Source of the DNA: Bacteroides mediterraneensis
GTDB lineage: Bacteria; Bacteroidota; Bacteroidia; Bacteroidales; Bacteroidaceae
Assembly: GCF_900128455.1 (NCBI RefSeq)
Contig: NZ_LT635783.1
Span: 1,204,919 to 1,268,918, forward strand
Direction of reading: 5' to 3'
DNA length: 64,000 nucleotides
Made by a program: the position numbers and the translations under genes. Below the pieces are notes generated by a model. That model was not told the DNA's origin. It saw nothing but the letters and a program-made list of their open reading frames with translations, and did not search any database. Shown piece after piece: positions 29,451 to 38,470 of this stretch (position 1 is its first letter; the number at the start of each line of letters is the position of its first letter).

Positions 29451-31184
29451 ATGAAATCTAAGGTAAAAAGAATGTTCCCGTTATGGGGATTATTGTTGTC
29501 ATTCTCATGGTGGAATGTGTCGTGTGTAGATAGCAAGTACGACTTGGACAAGGACATCGACATGACAATCAACGTGGGAGGAGAGCATCTCGCGATTCCT
29601 GTGGGTAGCACAGACACAGCTTTCTTAAGTAAAATCATCGAAGTGGAAGAAGGGGATATCTTGCAGCCGGATGTGGCTACGCATGTATATCACCTGACGA
29701 AAACAGATGATATTGACGTAAATCCTACTACAGTGGAAAAGGTAATGATTACCGGTGCTCAAACGGATTTGACACAGAAAATTGTAGAGAATTTTTCGGG
29801 TAGCACTTCTTCGGTTCTGACGTCTATAGAAATCGCTAATACATTGACGGCTACTGCCGATGATATCGATGAGGCGTTGAAAGAATTGGGAGCGCTGAGC
29901 ACTCAAAATCCTGCCATTCTGGATTTGACTTTTGGATTGGAAGGAACTTTGCACGGCGATGTAAAGGCCGAAAATCTGGTTATCCAGCTTCCTGAATTCC
30001 TGAAGTTTAAAGAGGGACAGGTTGAAGCTGGCAATAAACTTACTCTGAATGGAGCATTTACACCCAAACAGTTGGAAGTTGTAGGTTATCAATTTGGTAC
30101 CAAAGCCAGTGAAGGAGTAAAGCCGGATGAAAATAGAAGTCTGACAATTGAAGGAGAGGTGTCTATGAAAGGAAAAGTAGTCACTTCTGGAATTAGTGGC
30201 ACAGGAAATTTGAGTCTGAATTTGCACGTGACGTTGAGTGAAATGGCGGCTGATTTTGTCACTGGAGTCATTCAACCCGATATCAATGCAGAAACAACCC
30301 AAATTGAATTGAATGACTTGCCTGATTTCTTGAAAGACGATGCCACTCGTCTGGACATTACCAATCCGGTGATTGTGCTGAAGGCCAATAATCCATTGGA
30401 CACTCCGATAGAACTGGATGCATTATTGACCCCCAAGAAGAACAATGCCAATGTTGAAGGCCATGAAGTGCAGGTCGGTGCGGGCTATGGAAAAACGGCT
30501 GTGACCTTGCAACCGGGTAACAATGTGATAGCGCTTTCACGTACAGAGAATGTAACGGTGGAAGGGATGACAAGTAATGTCATCGTAGCTGATATGAATA
30601 ATCTGCTGGAAATTATTCCGGACGATATTGATGTAGATTTGAAACCGGTTGTCCGCAACGGTGATTACTATGAGGTAGAACTGGGACGAGACTATCAGTT
30701 GGCGGCCAGTTATGATGTAGATGTGCCGCTGAGTTTTGAACAAGGCCTGAATATCGTATACAGTGATTCAATCAAGGATTTGAATAAAGATTTGAAGGAT
30801 GTAGACAAGGTGACGCTGAAAAAGGCAAATATTATTTTGACAGTCGATAATGCCATTCCTTTGAAATTACAGCTGAAACCGGAAAATGTGCAGATTAAGG
30901 ATGTGTATGGTCGGGAACTGACAGGCATAGAAAAAACGATAGAGGAAGATAAACAATATGTCATGGAAAGTGTGGATGGAGAAACACCTGCTACCAGTGA
31001 GGTGGTGTTGAACCTGAGCACAGCAGAAGACCCTGGATTCTTGTCGAAGATAGATAAAATCTGTTTTAAGATTACAGCTGTAACAGGAGAAGCCGCCGGT
31101 GTGCCTCTGAAAGATACTCAATGGTTGAAAGTGACCAATGTGAAATTGACTGTTCCGGGTGGGGTGAATGTAGATTTGAACTAA
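29451..31184 (+). CDS. Putative surface lipoprotein of unknown function
   Basis: Protein of 577 residues not recognised by name. The start is taken at ATG 29451 (MKSKVKRMFPLWGLLLSF), which leaves a signal peptide ending at a Cys (NVSC) with Asp after it, so it is probably a lipoprotein. The rest looks all-beta: repeated segments of the type ITNPVIVLKANNPLDTPIEL resemble tandem Ig-like or LEA-type sandwiches, with no cysteines in them and many acidic residues. There are no enzyme motifs. It starts a three-gene run: 25 bases to a DUF5723-like outer-membrane protein, then an OmpA/TPR protein. An envelope-structure or surface-assembly role is inferred from that context only. Confidence 0.75.
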   Translation: MKSKVKRMFPLWGLLLSFSWWNVSCVDSKYDLDKDIDMTINVGGEHLAIPVGSTDTAFLSKIIEVEEGDILQPDVATHVYHLTKTDDIDVNPTTVEKVMITGAQTDLTQKIVENFSGSTSSVLTSIEIANTLTATADDIDEALKELGALSTQNPAILDLTFGLEGTLHGDVKAENLVIQLPEFLKFKEGQVEAGNKLTLNGAFTPKQLEVVGYQFGTKASEGVKPDENRSLTIEGEVSMKGKVVTSGISGTGNLSLNLHVTLSEMAADFVTGVIQPDINAETTQIELNDLPDFLKDDATRLDITNPVIVLKANNPLDTPIELDALLTPKKNNANVEGHEVQVGAGYGKTAVTLQPGNNVIALSRTENVTVEGMTSNVIVADMNNLLEIIPDDIDVDLKPVVRNGDYYEVELGRDYQLAASYDVDVPLSFEQGLNIVYSDSIKDLNKDLKDVDKVTLKKANIILTVDNAIPLKLQLKPENVQIKDVYGRELTGIEKTIEEDKQYVMESVDGETPATSEVVLNLSTAEDPGFLSKIDKICFKITAVTGEAAGVPLKDTQWLKVTNVKLTVPGGVNVDLN

Positions 31185-31209
31185 TAATGAACGAGAAAAA
31201 CTAAAACAG

Positions 31210-32742
31210 ATGAAGAAGAATATTTTATTTACAATACTGTCCGGATTTGCGACTTTTGTTTGTGTAGGTGGAGCTGTGGCACAGTCTCAGATAAACCGTT
31301 CTGCCTATTTCCTGGAGGGAGCCACTTATCGCCATGAACTGAATCCGGCATTTATGGGAGAAAGAGGATATGTAGGTATGCCCGGACTGGGAAATTTGTC
31401 TGTTGGGGCCCAGGGTACTGCAGGTGTAGGTGATTTTCTGTTCGTGAAATCGAATGGCGATTTAATGACTTTCATGCATGAAGGGGTAAGTCGGGCAGAT
31501 TTCCTGAACGGATTGCCCAACCGGATAAAGATGGGTTTCAATCTGAATGAGAACATCCTGTCGACAGGATTTTATGCGTGGGGTGGTTTTAATACTTTCG
31601 GCTTGTCTATCAAGAGTAATGCCAATGTATTTGCACCCGACCAGCTGTTTAAGTTTATGAAAAATGGGGTGGATGCTCCGGAAGGTACCCATTACACGGT
31701 GAATGATTTGAATATTCTTACGACTAATTATGCGGAAATCGCCTTCGGACATGCCCGTCAGATAAATGAGCAGTGGACTGTGGGAGCAAAAGCGAAATTC
31801 CTGGTAGGATTGGCAAAAGCTACGGTAAAAATAGACCGTTTGGACATTGACGCTACTCCGGATGCGTGGAAAATTACGCCGTCGGGTGCGCAGGCTTATC
31901 TTTCTGCCAAAGGACTGATTGCACCGACACGTGGTGAAACGGGAAATTATGAGGAGAGTGATTATGTATTGGATGCCAACGGTAACCGTACGAACCAGTT
32001 GAAACCTGGTTCTGAACAACTGCTTTCGTATGATGACTTGGACTTTGATACGAAGAAAATGGGTCCTACAGGCTTTGGCTTGGCTTTTGATTTTGGTGCG
32101 ACTTATCGCCTGAATGACGACTGGACGTTCTCGGCTGCCGTATTGGATTTGGGATTCATCCGTTGGAAAAATACAGTGAAAGCCACGATGAACAACAGTT
32201 TTGAATTTGACGGATTCAATGAGATTCCGGTGAAGTCTGATTTGGGAGATAACGACCCGAATTCAATTGACAACCAGAGTGACCGTGTGGCGGATGATTT
32301 GAAACAGATGGCTAAATTCACGAAGGAAGGGGAAGGCTTGAAGCGTACGACTGCGCTGGCGGCTACCTTGAACTTGGGTGCGGAATATACTTTGCCTGTT
32401 TACGACCGTTTGAAATTCGGCCTTTTGTCTTCTACCCGTATTCAGGGACGTCATTCCTGGACAGAGGCACGTCTTTCTGCCAATGTGTCGCCGTTAGCCT
32501 GGTTCGAGGCCTCTTTGAACTATGCGCTTTCTAATTTCGGTTCCAGCACAGGACTGATGTTGAATTTCCATCCGAAGGGTTTCAACTTCTTTGTAGCTGC
32601 CGATGTGCCAATGGGGAAATATACGCCGAAGTATTGCATACCTATCAACCGTTTCTCTGCGAACGTGAATCTGGGTATAAACTTTACGTTTGGTCCGAAG
32701 CACAAAACAAGATATCAATGTGTAGAAGTACAGTCATTATAA
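31210..32742 (+). CDS. DUF5723-like outer-membrane beta-barrel protein
   Basis: Secreted 510-residue protein with signal peptide (FATFVCVGGAVAQ). It opens with the typical QSQINRSAYFLEGATYRHEL-NPAF start and has alternating beta strands (FGLAFDFGATYRLNDDWTF, VNLGINFTFG near the end). These features match the DUF5723 family of Bacteroidales outer-membrane proteins, distantly like PorV/FadL-type barrels. Function unknown. It is co-directional with the lipoprotein before it (25-base gap) and the OmpA-like gene after it (23-base gap to ATG 32766), so these are probably one operon. Confidence 0.8.
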   Translation: MKKNILFTILSGFATFVCVGGAVAQSQINRSAYFLEGATYRHELNPAFMGERGYVGMPGLGNLSVGAQGTAGVGDFLFVKSNGDLMTFMHEGVSRADFLNGLPNRIKMGFNLNENILSTGFYAWGGFNTFGLSIKSNANVFAPDQLFKFMKNGVDAPEGTHYTVNDLNILTTNYAEIAFGHARQINEQWTVGAKAKFLVGLAKATVKIDRLDIDATPDAWKITPSGAQAYLSAKGLIAPTRGETGNYEESDYVLDANGNRTNQLKPGSEQLLSYDDLDFDTKKMGPTGFGLAFDFGATYRLNDDWTFSAAVLDLGFIRWKNTVKATMNNSFEFDGFNEIPVKSDLGDNDPNSIDNQSDRVADDLKQMAKFTKEGEGLKRTTALAATLNLGAEYTLPVYDRLKFGLLSSTRIQGRHSWTEARLSANVSPLAWFEASLNYALSNFGSSTGLMLNFHPKGFNFFVAADVPMGKYTPKYCIPINRFSANVNLGINFTFGPKHKTRYQCVEVQSL

Positions 32743-32765
32743 AAAGAAAAATTTAAAAAGTGAAT

Positions 32766-34229
32766 ATGAGAAAAATAGTATATATGTTATCGCTTGCCGT
32801 ATTGTCCTTATCGGCTATGGCACGTGATATTCAGTACACACGTCCTGCATTGACTTTGAAGAACGATACATTGACCATGGAATTTTCCATGAATGTGGCA
32901 GATGTACGTGTCAATAGTGAGCAGACTTATGCCTTTACTCCGGTGTTGCGTGAGGGGCAGAATTATTACGCCATGCCTCCGGTCATTGTGACAGGTAAGA
33001 ATGGGGATTATAAGATGCGTCGTTCGGAGCGGAAAATGGCCCGGCAGTTCGGATATGATAATCCGTATGTGGTGATTCACGGACGCCAGGATAACCGGGA
33101 AGATGTGGTGCGTTACAAGGCTTCTGTACCTTATCAGCCGTGGATGGACCATGCTTCCATGATTCTGCTTCAGGAAGGAAAGGAATGTTGTGAAGTGGAT
33201 TTGCTCAATATCAAAGTGATAGAGCCGGATATGGCTGTCAAGACTCCTGCCCTGCCTGTAGAGTTTGAGGTGTGTGAACCTTGCAAGGAGATGGTTTCAT
33301 TCCTGACACCGAAGGACGAACCGAAAGTACGTTCTGAACAGAGTACGTTGTATATTGAATTTCCGGTAGGTAAGACAACTTTTGATGCGGACTATAAAAA
33401 TAACCGTAGTGAATTGCAAAAGCTGAAAAATATTCTGGATCCGTTGGAGGACCGTGATTTGGTGACATTCAAGTCTATTAATGTCTGTGGATATTCTTCT
33501 CCTGACGGTTCAGTCCGTACCAATGACAGAGTGGCCTCCCAGCGTGCGGAATCATTTGCATTGAACTTGAAGGGAGGATATAATTTCCCGCAGGAAGTGT
33601 TGCATGTGACTTCTGGTGGAGAAGATTGGGAAAGTCTGGTGAAAATGCTGGAAGAAGATAGCCCTGCGTATGCTGATAAAGCGTTGGCGGTCATTCAAAA
33701 GTATGATAATCTGGATGTGCGTGAGGCCCGGTTGAAAACGACTTTGGGCACGGCCACTTACCGCACGATGATGAACCAGTATTATCCTCGTCTGCGCCGC
33801 TTGAGTGTATCGGTAGATTACGAGGTGAGAGAGGTGCTGAATTCGGAAGCTGCCCGTCTGATTTATACGAATCCCAAGCTGTTGAGTTTGCAGGAGATGT
33901 ATCGTGTGGCTGGAATGTATCAGCCGGGTACCAAGGAATACAAGGAAGTTTATGAGATAGCAGCCGCTACTTATCCTGAAGATGTGATTGCCAATATCAA
34001 TGCGGCTTCGGCCAATATTATCAGTGGAGATTTCAAGAAGGCAGCGTCTTATATGGACAAGGCAAAAGAAGATCCGCGTGCGTATAATAACCTGGGTGTA
34101 TTGGCCTGGTTGGCTGGAAACACGGAGGATGCAAAAGGATGGTTCCAGAAAGCTGCAAGTGTGGAACCGGAGAAAGCGAATGCCAATCTGGAGAAAATGG
34201 TACCTTATGAAACAGCACCGCAGAAGTGA
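32766..34229 (+). CDS. OmpA-like peptidoglycan-binding protein with TPR tail
   Basis: Secreted protein of 487 residues from ATG 32766; a GTG six bases earlier is in frame. The signal peptide (MLSLAVLSLSAMA) is followed by an N-terminal domain (about 20-120) resembling DUF3868 of fimbria-locus proteins. Then comes an OmpA-C-like region (about 200-345: YIEFPVGKTTFDADYKNN ... INVCGYSSPDGS ... NDRVASQRAESFALNL) that should bind peptidoglycan, and TPR repeats at about 360-480. It would tether the other two products to the cell wall. It is the last gene of the cluster, followed by a strong terminator. Confidence 0.82.
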   Translation: MRKIVYMLSLAVLSLSAMARDIQYTRPALTLKNDTLTMEFSMNVADVRVNSEQTYAFTPVLREGQNYYAMPPVIVTGKNGDYKMRRSERKMARQFGYDNPYVVIHGRQDNREDVVRYKASVPYQPWMDHASMILLQEGKECCEVDLLNIKVIEPDMAVKTPALPVEFEVCEPCKEMVSFLTPKDEPKVRSEQSTLYIEFPVGKTTFDADYKNNRSELQKLKNILDPLEDRDLVTFKSINVCGYSSPDGSVRTNDRVASQRAESFALNLKGGYNFPQEVLHVTSGGEDWESLVKMLEEDSPAYADKALAVIQKYDNLDVREARLKTTLGTATYRTMMNQYYPRLRRLSVSVDYEVREVLNSEAARLIYTNPKLLSLQEMYRVAGMYQPGTKEYKEVYEIAAATYPEDVIANINAASANIISGDFKKAASYMDKAKEDPRAYNNLGVLAWLAGNTEDAKGWFQKAASVEPEKANANLEKMVPYETAPQK

Positions 34230-34257
34230 TTAACCGCCTTCGTTTGATATAAAAAAG

Positions 34258-34287
34258 ACCCGTACTTTCATTGGTACGGGTTTTTTT
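34258..34287 (+). terminator. Terminator of the envelope cluster
   Basis: Stem ACCCGTAC/GTACGGGT (34258-34265, 34274-34281), 8-base loop, followed by seven T. Confidence 0.88.
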
Positions 34288-34315
34288 ATGCCCTGACATT
34301 GGATTGTTTGAAAAA

Positions 34316-34370
34316 TACAAATCGCTGCATTGGCACCTCTTGACGAAGTGATGCGATGCAGCGGTTTGTA
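34316..34370. terminator. Long inverted repeat before the GH84 stop
   Basis: TACAAATCGCTGCAT (34316-34330) pairs with ATGCAGCGGTTTGTA (34356-34370): 15-bp arms, one G-T type mismatch, 25-base loop containing a second small CAC/GTG pairing. It lies 15 bases beyond the GH84 stop and could end that minus-strand transcript, although it has no T-tract. Confidence 0.5.
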
Positions 34371-34384
34371 ATCATTATTCGGTT

Positions 34385-36601
34385 TTATTTCTGTACTTTC
34401 AAGCTAAACTTCTTGAAATAAACCTGTATCTCCTGGTCGGATTTGTTCGTCAGACGGACATACTTCAAGGACGTATCCGTCGGGATGGAGGCAGTGATTT
34501 CCGTTTTTTCGGCTGCTTGTGACAGAGAAACGACCTGCCATTCCTGACCGTCACGGCTCACTTCCAGTGTGAACTGTGAAGCTACTCCCGGGGTACCTAA
34601 GTCCATGGTCAGGGCCTCAAAGCGAATCGGTTGGTCTACGGCAATCTGCAGCATGGCTCCAGCCGGCCATTTGATGACCTCATTGGATGGTGACACATTC
34701 ACGTACTGATGGCGGGCACGTACCAGCTGGGTCTTCAGCTGAGGCACATCGCTGGTCAGTGTGTAAGGATTGTATTCAGCCTTAGTTTCCAGGTGGGTAT
34801 TGTACTGGGTATTATAGGCGCTGGTTACCTGGGTATATACCTGATTCAGAGTGGGCAACAGGATGAGGCTTCCCACTTTTACCCCTGGCTGGTACGGATT
34901 CTGGTTTTCGGTCATATCCAGTTCGTACATCTGAGTCTGCAAGGCGCGGGCACGGTCGTAGTAGGTCTTGAAGGCAGCGTCTTTTCCGTCCAGAGCTTTT
35001 ACCATCTGCAGTACACACTGGCCATATTCGCCGAGCAGTTTGCCCTGTTTCAACCAGGGGCGCATCTCTTGGATGAGGGCCGGATTTTCGTTATCGGCCA
35101 ATAGTACATCGCAGGCAGTTTCCAGAAGCATACATTCCCGGAGTACACTGTCGAGTGCCTCGGTTTGGTGCATATCTTGTGCCAGTACTTTCAGCACAGG
35201 TTGCAGGAATACACTCTCGTCGCGGCGGAATCCATGTCCGTTAGGTCCTAAGTCCGAACAGTGTGTGGCAAAGGTTTCCAGGTAAGCGGCTTTCTGAGGC
35301 AACAAATCTTTGATGGCATGCTTCCATGACCGGATGCTGTCGTAAGTGTCCAGATTCCAGGTGTAGTCGGCCACGCTGTACAAGGAAATTTTGGAAGATT
35401 CCGCATGTTCCATCGGATTGGACACGAAACCGGACATGTCGTCCTTGATATCTTTGGCATTGCCATATACCGGCCCTAAGAGCAGATGGTCGCGCACATA
35501 GTCGTTCACCGGGAAGTTCCACCAGATATAGGCCTTACGCCGGATGAGCGGGTTGATCCAGTCCAAAGTAGGTTTGTCGATGCAGGCAATCACCCGATCT
35601 CCGGTCCACATGACATGGATGCTGGGGTTGAGTTTTTCCCCCAAGGTAGTCAGATAACCGCCTTCCACGTTCGACCAGCTCTTGTTGTATTCCGTAGGAC
35701 ACATCACCAGAGGGCTCACATCGTGTTTTTTCTGGATAAAATGGTTGTCAATGTAGTTCAGCAGTTCAGCTTGGCGTACGGGGTCTGTACCGTCGCCTGA
35801 AATATCGTCGAAGAACACGGCAAAGGAGCGTACCCCTAACTGGTACATGGCTTCGAATTTCTGAATCAGGGCATCGCGGTCGGCATCTGTCCATTTAATA
35901 TCCTTTCCCGGATGAATGGCCCATACGAAGTTCACTTCGTGGCGGGTAGCCTGCTCGATGAGTTCATGAATCTGAGCAGCTTCCTTTTCCGGATAAGGCT
36001 TTCGCCAATTGGGGGAGGAGTGGTACGGGTCGTCTTTCGGGCCGTAGATATATGTATTCATTTTGTTTTTACCGTAGAACTCGAGTTGGCGCATACGGGC
36101 TTCGTGGCTCCAGGGAGTTCCATAGAACCCCTCCACCACACCGCGGAAGTCAATGTCGGGATAGTCCTCAATGGTGCAGAGGCTCAAATCGCCTTGACGT
36201 ACCATCTGTGCTAAAGTCTGCACGCCGTAGAAGGCCCCTCGTGCATCCGCACCGGCAATCACGATGCTGTTGTCGTTCACTTCTATATAATAACCTTCTT
36301 TGTGTGATGGAACTTTTTTAGCATATTTCTTGACGGCTTTATCACCTTTTTTCCCGAGAATGATTTTGAATCCGGTTTTTTCCTGTTTGTTGGGAAGAAG
36401 CTGTTTCAGGGCTTCAGCGGCATGCGGGCAGCTGCCTTCGCCCAGGATGAGCTGGTAAGATTGCGGCACGGCCACGGTCTGTTGCTGTTTGTTCGGCTTA
36501 AATTCCTGCACTTTGGGTTGAAGCAGGCTGGCATCGGTCTGGGCCAGAATAGGTGTGGCACCTAAAAACATGCAGAATAAGGGTAGTAAATGGTGTTTCA
36601 T
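34385..36601 (-). CDS. GH84 beta-N-acetylglucosaminidase (O-GlcNAcase type)
   Basis: Secreted family 84 enzyme of 738 residues, close in length to the well-studied Bacteroides GH84 O-GlcNAcase homologue. It has a signal peptide (LFCMFLGATPILAQ), an N-terminal GH20b-like alpha/beta domain (about 25-150), then the catalytic barrel with GVVEGFYGTPWSHEARMRQL, NTYIYGPKDDPYH and the catalytic Asp pair Asp265-Asp266 in VFFDDISGDGTDP (substrate-assisted mechanism). The C-terminal helical and beta domains resemble CBM32-type sandwiches. Natural bacterial substrates are probably host glycoprotein or hyaluronan-type GlcNAc residues. It is 91 bases downstream of radA in the same direction but has its own promoter. 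Confidence 0.94.
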   Translation of the reverse strand: MKHHLLPLFCMFLGATPILAQTDASLLQPKVQEFKPNKQQQTVAVPQSYQLILGEGSCPHAAEALKQLLPNKQEKTGFKIILGKKGDKAVKKYAKKVPSHKEGYYIEVNDNSIVIAGADARGAFYGVQTLAQMVRQGDLSLCTIEDYPDIDFRGVVEGFYGTPWSHEARMRQLEFYGKNKMNTYIYGPKDDPYHSSPNWRKPYPEKEAAQIHELIEQATRHEVNFVWAIHPGKDIKWTDADRDALIQKFEAMYQLGVRSFAVFFDDISGDGTDPVRQAELLNYIDNHFIQKKHDVSPLVMCPTEYNKSWSNVEGGYLTTLGEKLNPSIHVMWTGDRVIACIDKPTLDWINPLIRRKAYIWWNFPVNDYVRDHLLLGPVYGNAKDIKDDMSGFVSNPMEHAESSKISLYSVADYTWNLDTYDSIRSWKHAIKDLLPQKAAYLETFATHCSDLGPNGHGFRRDESVFLQPVLKVLAQDMHQTEALDSVLRECMLLETACDVLLADNENPALIQEMRPWLKQGKLLGEYGQCVLQMVKALDGKDAAFKTYYDRARALQTQMYELDMTENQNPYQPGVKVGSLILLPTLNQVYTQVTSAYNTQYNTHLETKAEYNPYTLTSDVPQLKTQLVRARHQYVNVSPSNEVIKWPAGAMLQIAVDQPIRFEALTMDLGTPGVASQFTLEVSRDGQEWQVVSLSQAAEKTEITASIPTDTSLKYVRLTNKSDQEIQVYFKKFSLKVQK

Positions 36602-36634
36602 AAATTTTAATTAGGTTAGATAATAATGATATTG

Positions 36635-36665
36635 CAAACATACATAATTGGAGCATCTTTACAAA
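36635..36665 (-). promoter_or_regulatory. GH84 promoter, full Bacteroides consensus
   Basis: Minus strand: TTTG (36665-36662), 19 bases, TATGTTTG (36642-36635). Both boxes are perfect and spacing is canonical; the leader is about 27 bases before ATG 36601. Confidence 0.7.
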
Positions 36666-36692
36666 GAACCTTATCTTGAAAGCGGAAGGAAC

Positions 36693-38066
36693 TTATCCGA
36701 ATAATTCCCGGAAGGCTTCTTCCACTTTCCGTACAGGAACAAGTTCTATTTTGATTTTCTTGCGGTCGATACCTGAAAGGTTGTGCTTGGGTATCAGCAT
36801 CCGTTGGAATCCCAGTTTTTCGGCTTCACTGATGCGCTGTTCGATGCGGTTGACCGGACGGATTTCTCCGCTCAGTCCGACTTCGCCTGCCATGCAAAAC
36901 CCCGTTTCGATTTCAGAATCCATGTTGCTGGAAAGAATGGCACTGATGACGGCCAGGTCGATGGCCGGGTCGTTGACCTTCAGTCCTCCAGCAATGTTCA
37001 GGAAGACATCTTTCTGTGCCAGTTTGAAACCGACCCGCTTTTCCAATACGGCCAGCAGCATGTTCATGCGTCGGAGGTCGAAGCCGGTGGCAGAACGTTG
37101 CGGCATACCGTAGGCTGCCGTGCTGACCAATGCCTGGACTTCAATCAGGAAAGGACGTACGCCTTCCACGGCTCCGGCAATGGCTACCCCGCTCATGCCT
37201 TCATGGTCTTGGGTAAGCAGGAGTTCCGAAGGATTACTGACTTGGCGAAGGCCGTCCTGCCGCATCTCATAAATGCCCAGTTCAGCGGTGCTTCCGAAAC
37301 GATTTTTGATGCTGCGTAAGATGCGGTACATGTAGTGCTGGTCTCCTTCGAATTGCAGCACCGTATCCACGATGTGTTCCAGTACCTTCGGTCCGGCGAT
37401 GCTGCCTTCCTTGTTGATGTGTCCGATAAGGATGACAGGGGTACCGGTTTCTTTGGCAAACTTCAAGAGAGAGGCGGTACATTCCCTTACCTGCACGATG
37501 CTGCCGGGAGAGGAATCAATGTTTTCGGTAGAAATGGTCTGAATGGAGTCGATAATGACCAGGTCGGGAGCGGCATTTTTGATATGGGTGAAGATTTGCT
37601 CCAATGAAGTCTCACAGGCTATCAGCAGATTGTCATTGTCCGGATGGGGGATGCGGACAGCCCGGAGTTTGAGCTGACGGGCGCTTTCTTCACCGGATAC
37701 ATAAAGAATCCTTTTGTGGGCAAGTCGGAGTACGGTCTGAAGTACCAGGGTAGATTTGCCGATACCGGGCTCTCCGCCAATCAGAGTCAGAGAGCCTTGC
37801 ACAAGTCCTCCTCCCAATACCCGGTTGAGTTCCTCGTCCAGCATATCAATCCGTTGCTCCTCGTCGGATGCGATAGCTTTGAGAGGCTGAGGTTTGGAAC
37901 GTACGGATTCGATGCCGTGCGCCACATGCTTGGCCACGGGGGCTTCTTTCCGGACCACCTCTTCTACAAATGTGTTCCACTGTCCGCAAGAGGGACATTT
38001 CCCGGCCCATTTCGGGGATTCTTGTCCGCAATTCGTGCAGACATATACTGTTTTTTCTTTTGCCAT
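36693..38066 (-). CDS. radA: DNA repair protein RadA
   Basis: RadA (Sms) branch-migration ATPase, 457 residues from ATG 38066 (MAKEKTVYVCTNCGQ). A start eight codons upstream is open but lies on the -7 box. N-terminal C4 zinc finger (CTNCGQ ... CPSCGQW), RecA-like core with Walker A GGEPGIGKST, the RadA-specific KNRFGSTAEL motif and a C-terminal Lon-protease-like domain (LNIAGGLKVNDPAIDLAVI). It works in the cytoplasm in recombination intermediate processing with RecA. Full length and all motifs intact. Confidence 0.97.
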   Translation of the reverse strand: MAKEKTVYVCTNCGQESPKWAGKCPSCGQWNTFVEEVVRKEAPVAKHVAHGIESVRSKPQPLKAIASDEEQRIDMLDEELNRVLGGGLVQGSLTLIGGEPGIGKSTLVLQTVLRLAHKRILYVSGEESARQLKLRAVRIPHPDNDNLLIACETSLEQIFTHIKNAAPDLVIIDSIQTISTENIDSSPGSIVQVRECTASLLKFAKETGTPVILIGHINKEGSIAGPKVLEHIVDTVLQFEGDQHYMYRILRSIKNRFGSTAELGIYEMRQDGLRQVSNPSELLLTQDHEGMSGVAIAGAVEGVRPFLIEVQALVSTAAYGMPQRSATGFDLRRMNMLLAVLEKRVGFKLAQKDVFLNIAGGLKVNDPAIDLAVISAILSSNMDSEIETGFCMAGEVGLSGEIRPVNRIEQRISEAEKLGFQRMLIPKHNLSGIDRKKIKIELVPVRKVEEAFRELFG

Positions 38067-38087
38067 AGTTGTCACACTAATTTCAGA

Positions 38088-38095
38088 CAAAGGTA
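38088..38095 (-). promoter_or_regulatory. Candidate radA -7 box
   Basis: Minus-strand TACCTTTG matches TAnnTTTG, about 22 bases before ATG 38066; the -33 box is not clear. Confidence 0.45.
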
Positions 38096-38167
38096 CGAAA
38101 ACTTATGTTTATTTCTGATACTGCCAAAAAAATATCATTTAAATGTGGGTTTGTGGAAAAATGTTGT

Positions 38168-38175
38168 TATATTTG
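38168..38175 (+). promoter_or_regulatory. Candidate -7 box of the threonine operon
   Basis: TATATTTG matches TAnnTTTG. A TTTG at 38150-38153 is only 14 bases upstream, too close for a canonical -33. A start near 38182 would give a leader of almost 290 bases before thrA, carrying the short reading frame at 38197. Confidence 0.5.
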
Positions 38176-38196
38176 CCAGCAGAAAAACAATAATCT

Positions 38197-38289
38197 ATGA
38201 CTGAACGCTGTCTTCATATCATCTTGTTGAAGGGGCATGGGTATATGCCTTTTATTACTTCTGCCACAGGGATGACCCCTAGGGGGTAA
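38197..38289 (+). CDS. Possible 30-residue leader peptide of the thr operon
   Basis: Short reading frame starting ATG ACT GAA CGC and ending TAA 38287-38289. Its product starts MTERCLHIILL and ends FITSATGMTPRG: Ile20 Thr21, Thr24 and Thr27 are clustered near the end, with two Ile at 8-9. That is what a Thr/Ile-sensing attenuator would need, although the run is less dense than in enteric thrL. The 12 bases AATAATCTATGA around its start are repeated exactly at the thrA start (38463-38474), which supports real translation. Hairpins follow at 38313-38339. No protein evidence; inference from position and composition. Confidence 0.4.
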   Translation: MTERCLHIILLKGHGYMPFITSATGMTPRG

Positions 38290-38312
38290 AGGATAGTATG
38301 TTTGGTGTTTCT

Positions 38313-38339
38313 ACGTGATACACGTCTGCGGATGCAGAC
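38313..38339 (+). promoter_or_regulatory. Two overlapping hairpins in the thr leader
   Basis: ACGTG-ATA-CACGT (38313-38325) and GTCTGC-GGAT-GCAGAC (38324-38339) share bases 38324-38325, so they compete. The second is followed by the T-rich ATTTCAGTTATTTTATT. The layout suits a terminator/antiterminator choice, but the T-tract is weak. Confidence 0.35.
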
Positions 38340-38470
38340 ATTTCAGTTATTTTATTCATTCAACTTTAATTTAATTTATTTGTTTCCGTAGGGAGGTGGA
38401 TTGTACTGCTTTCTTCTTATGGAAATAAGACCGGATTATAGGAATTCGGGCATAAAAATAAGAATAATCT

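Noticed and set aside
38176..38470. Metabolite riboswitch in the thr leader
   Set aside because: No known riboswitch core could be recognised; the short frame plus hairpins fit an attenuator better.
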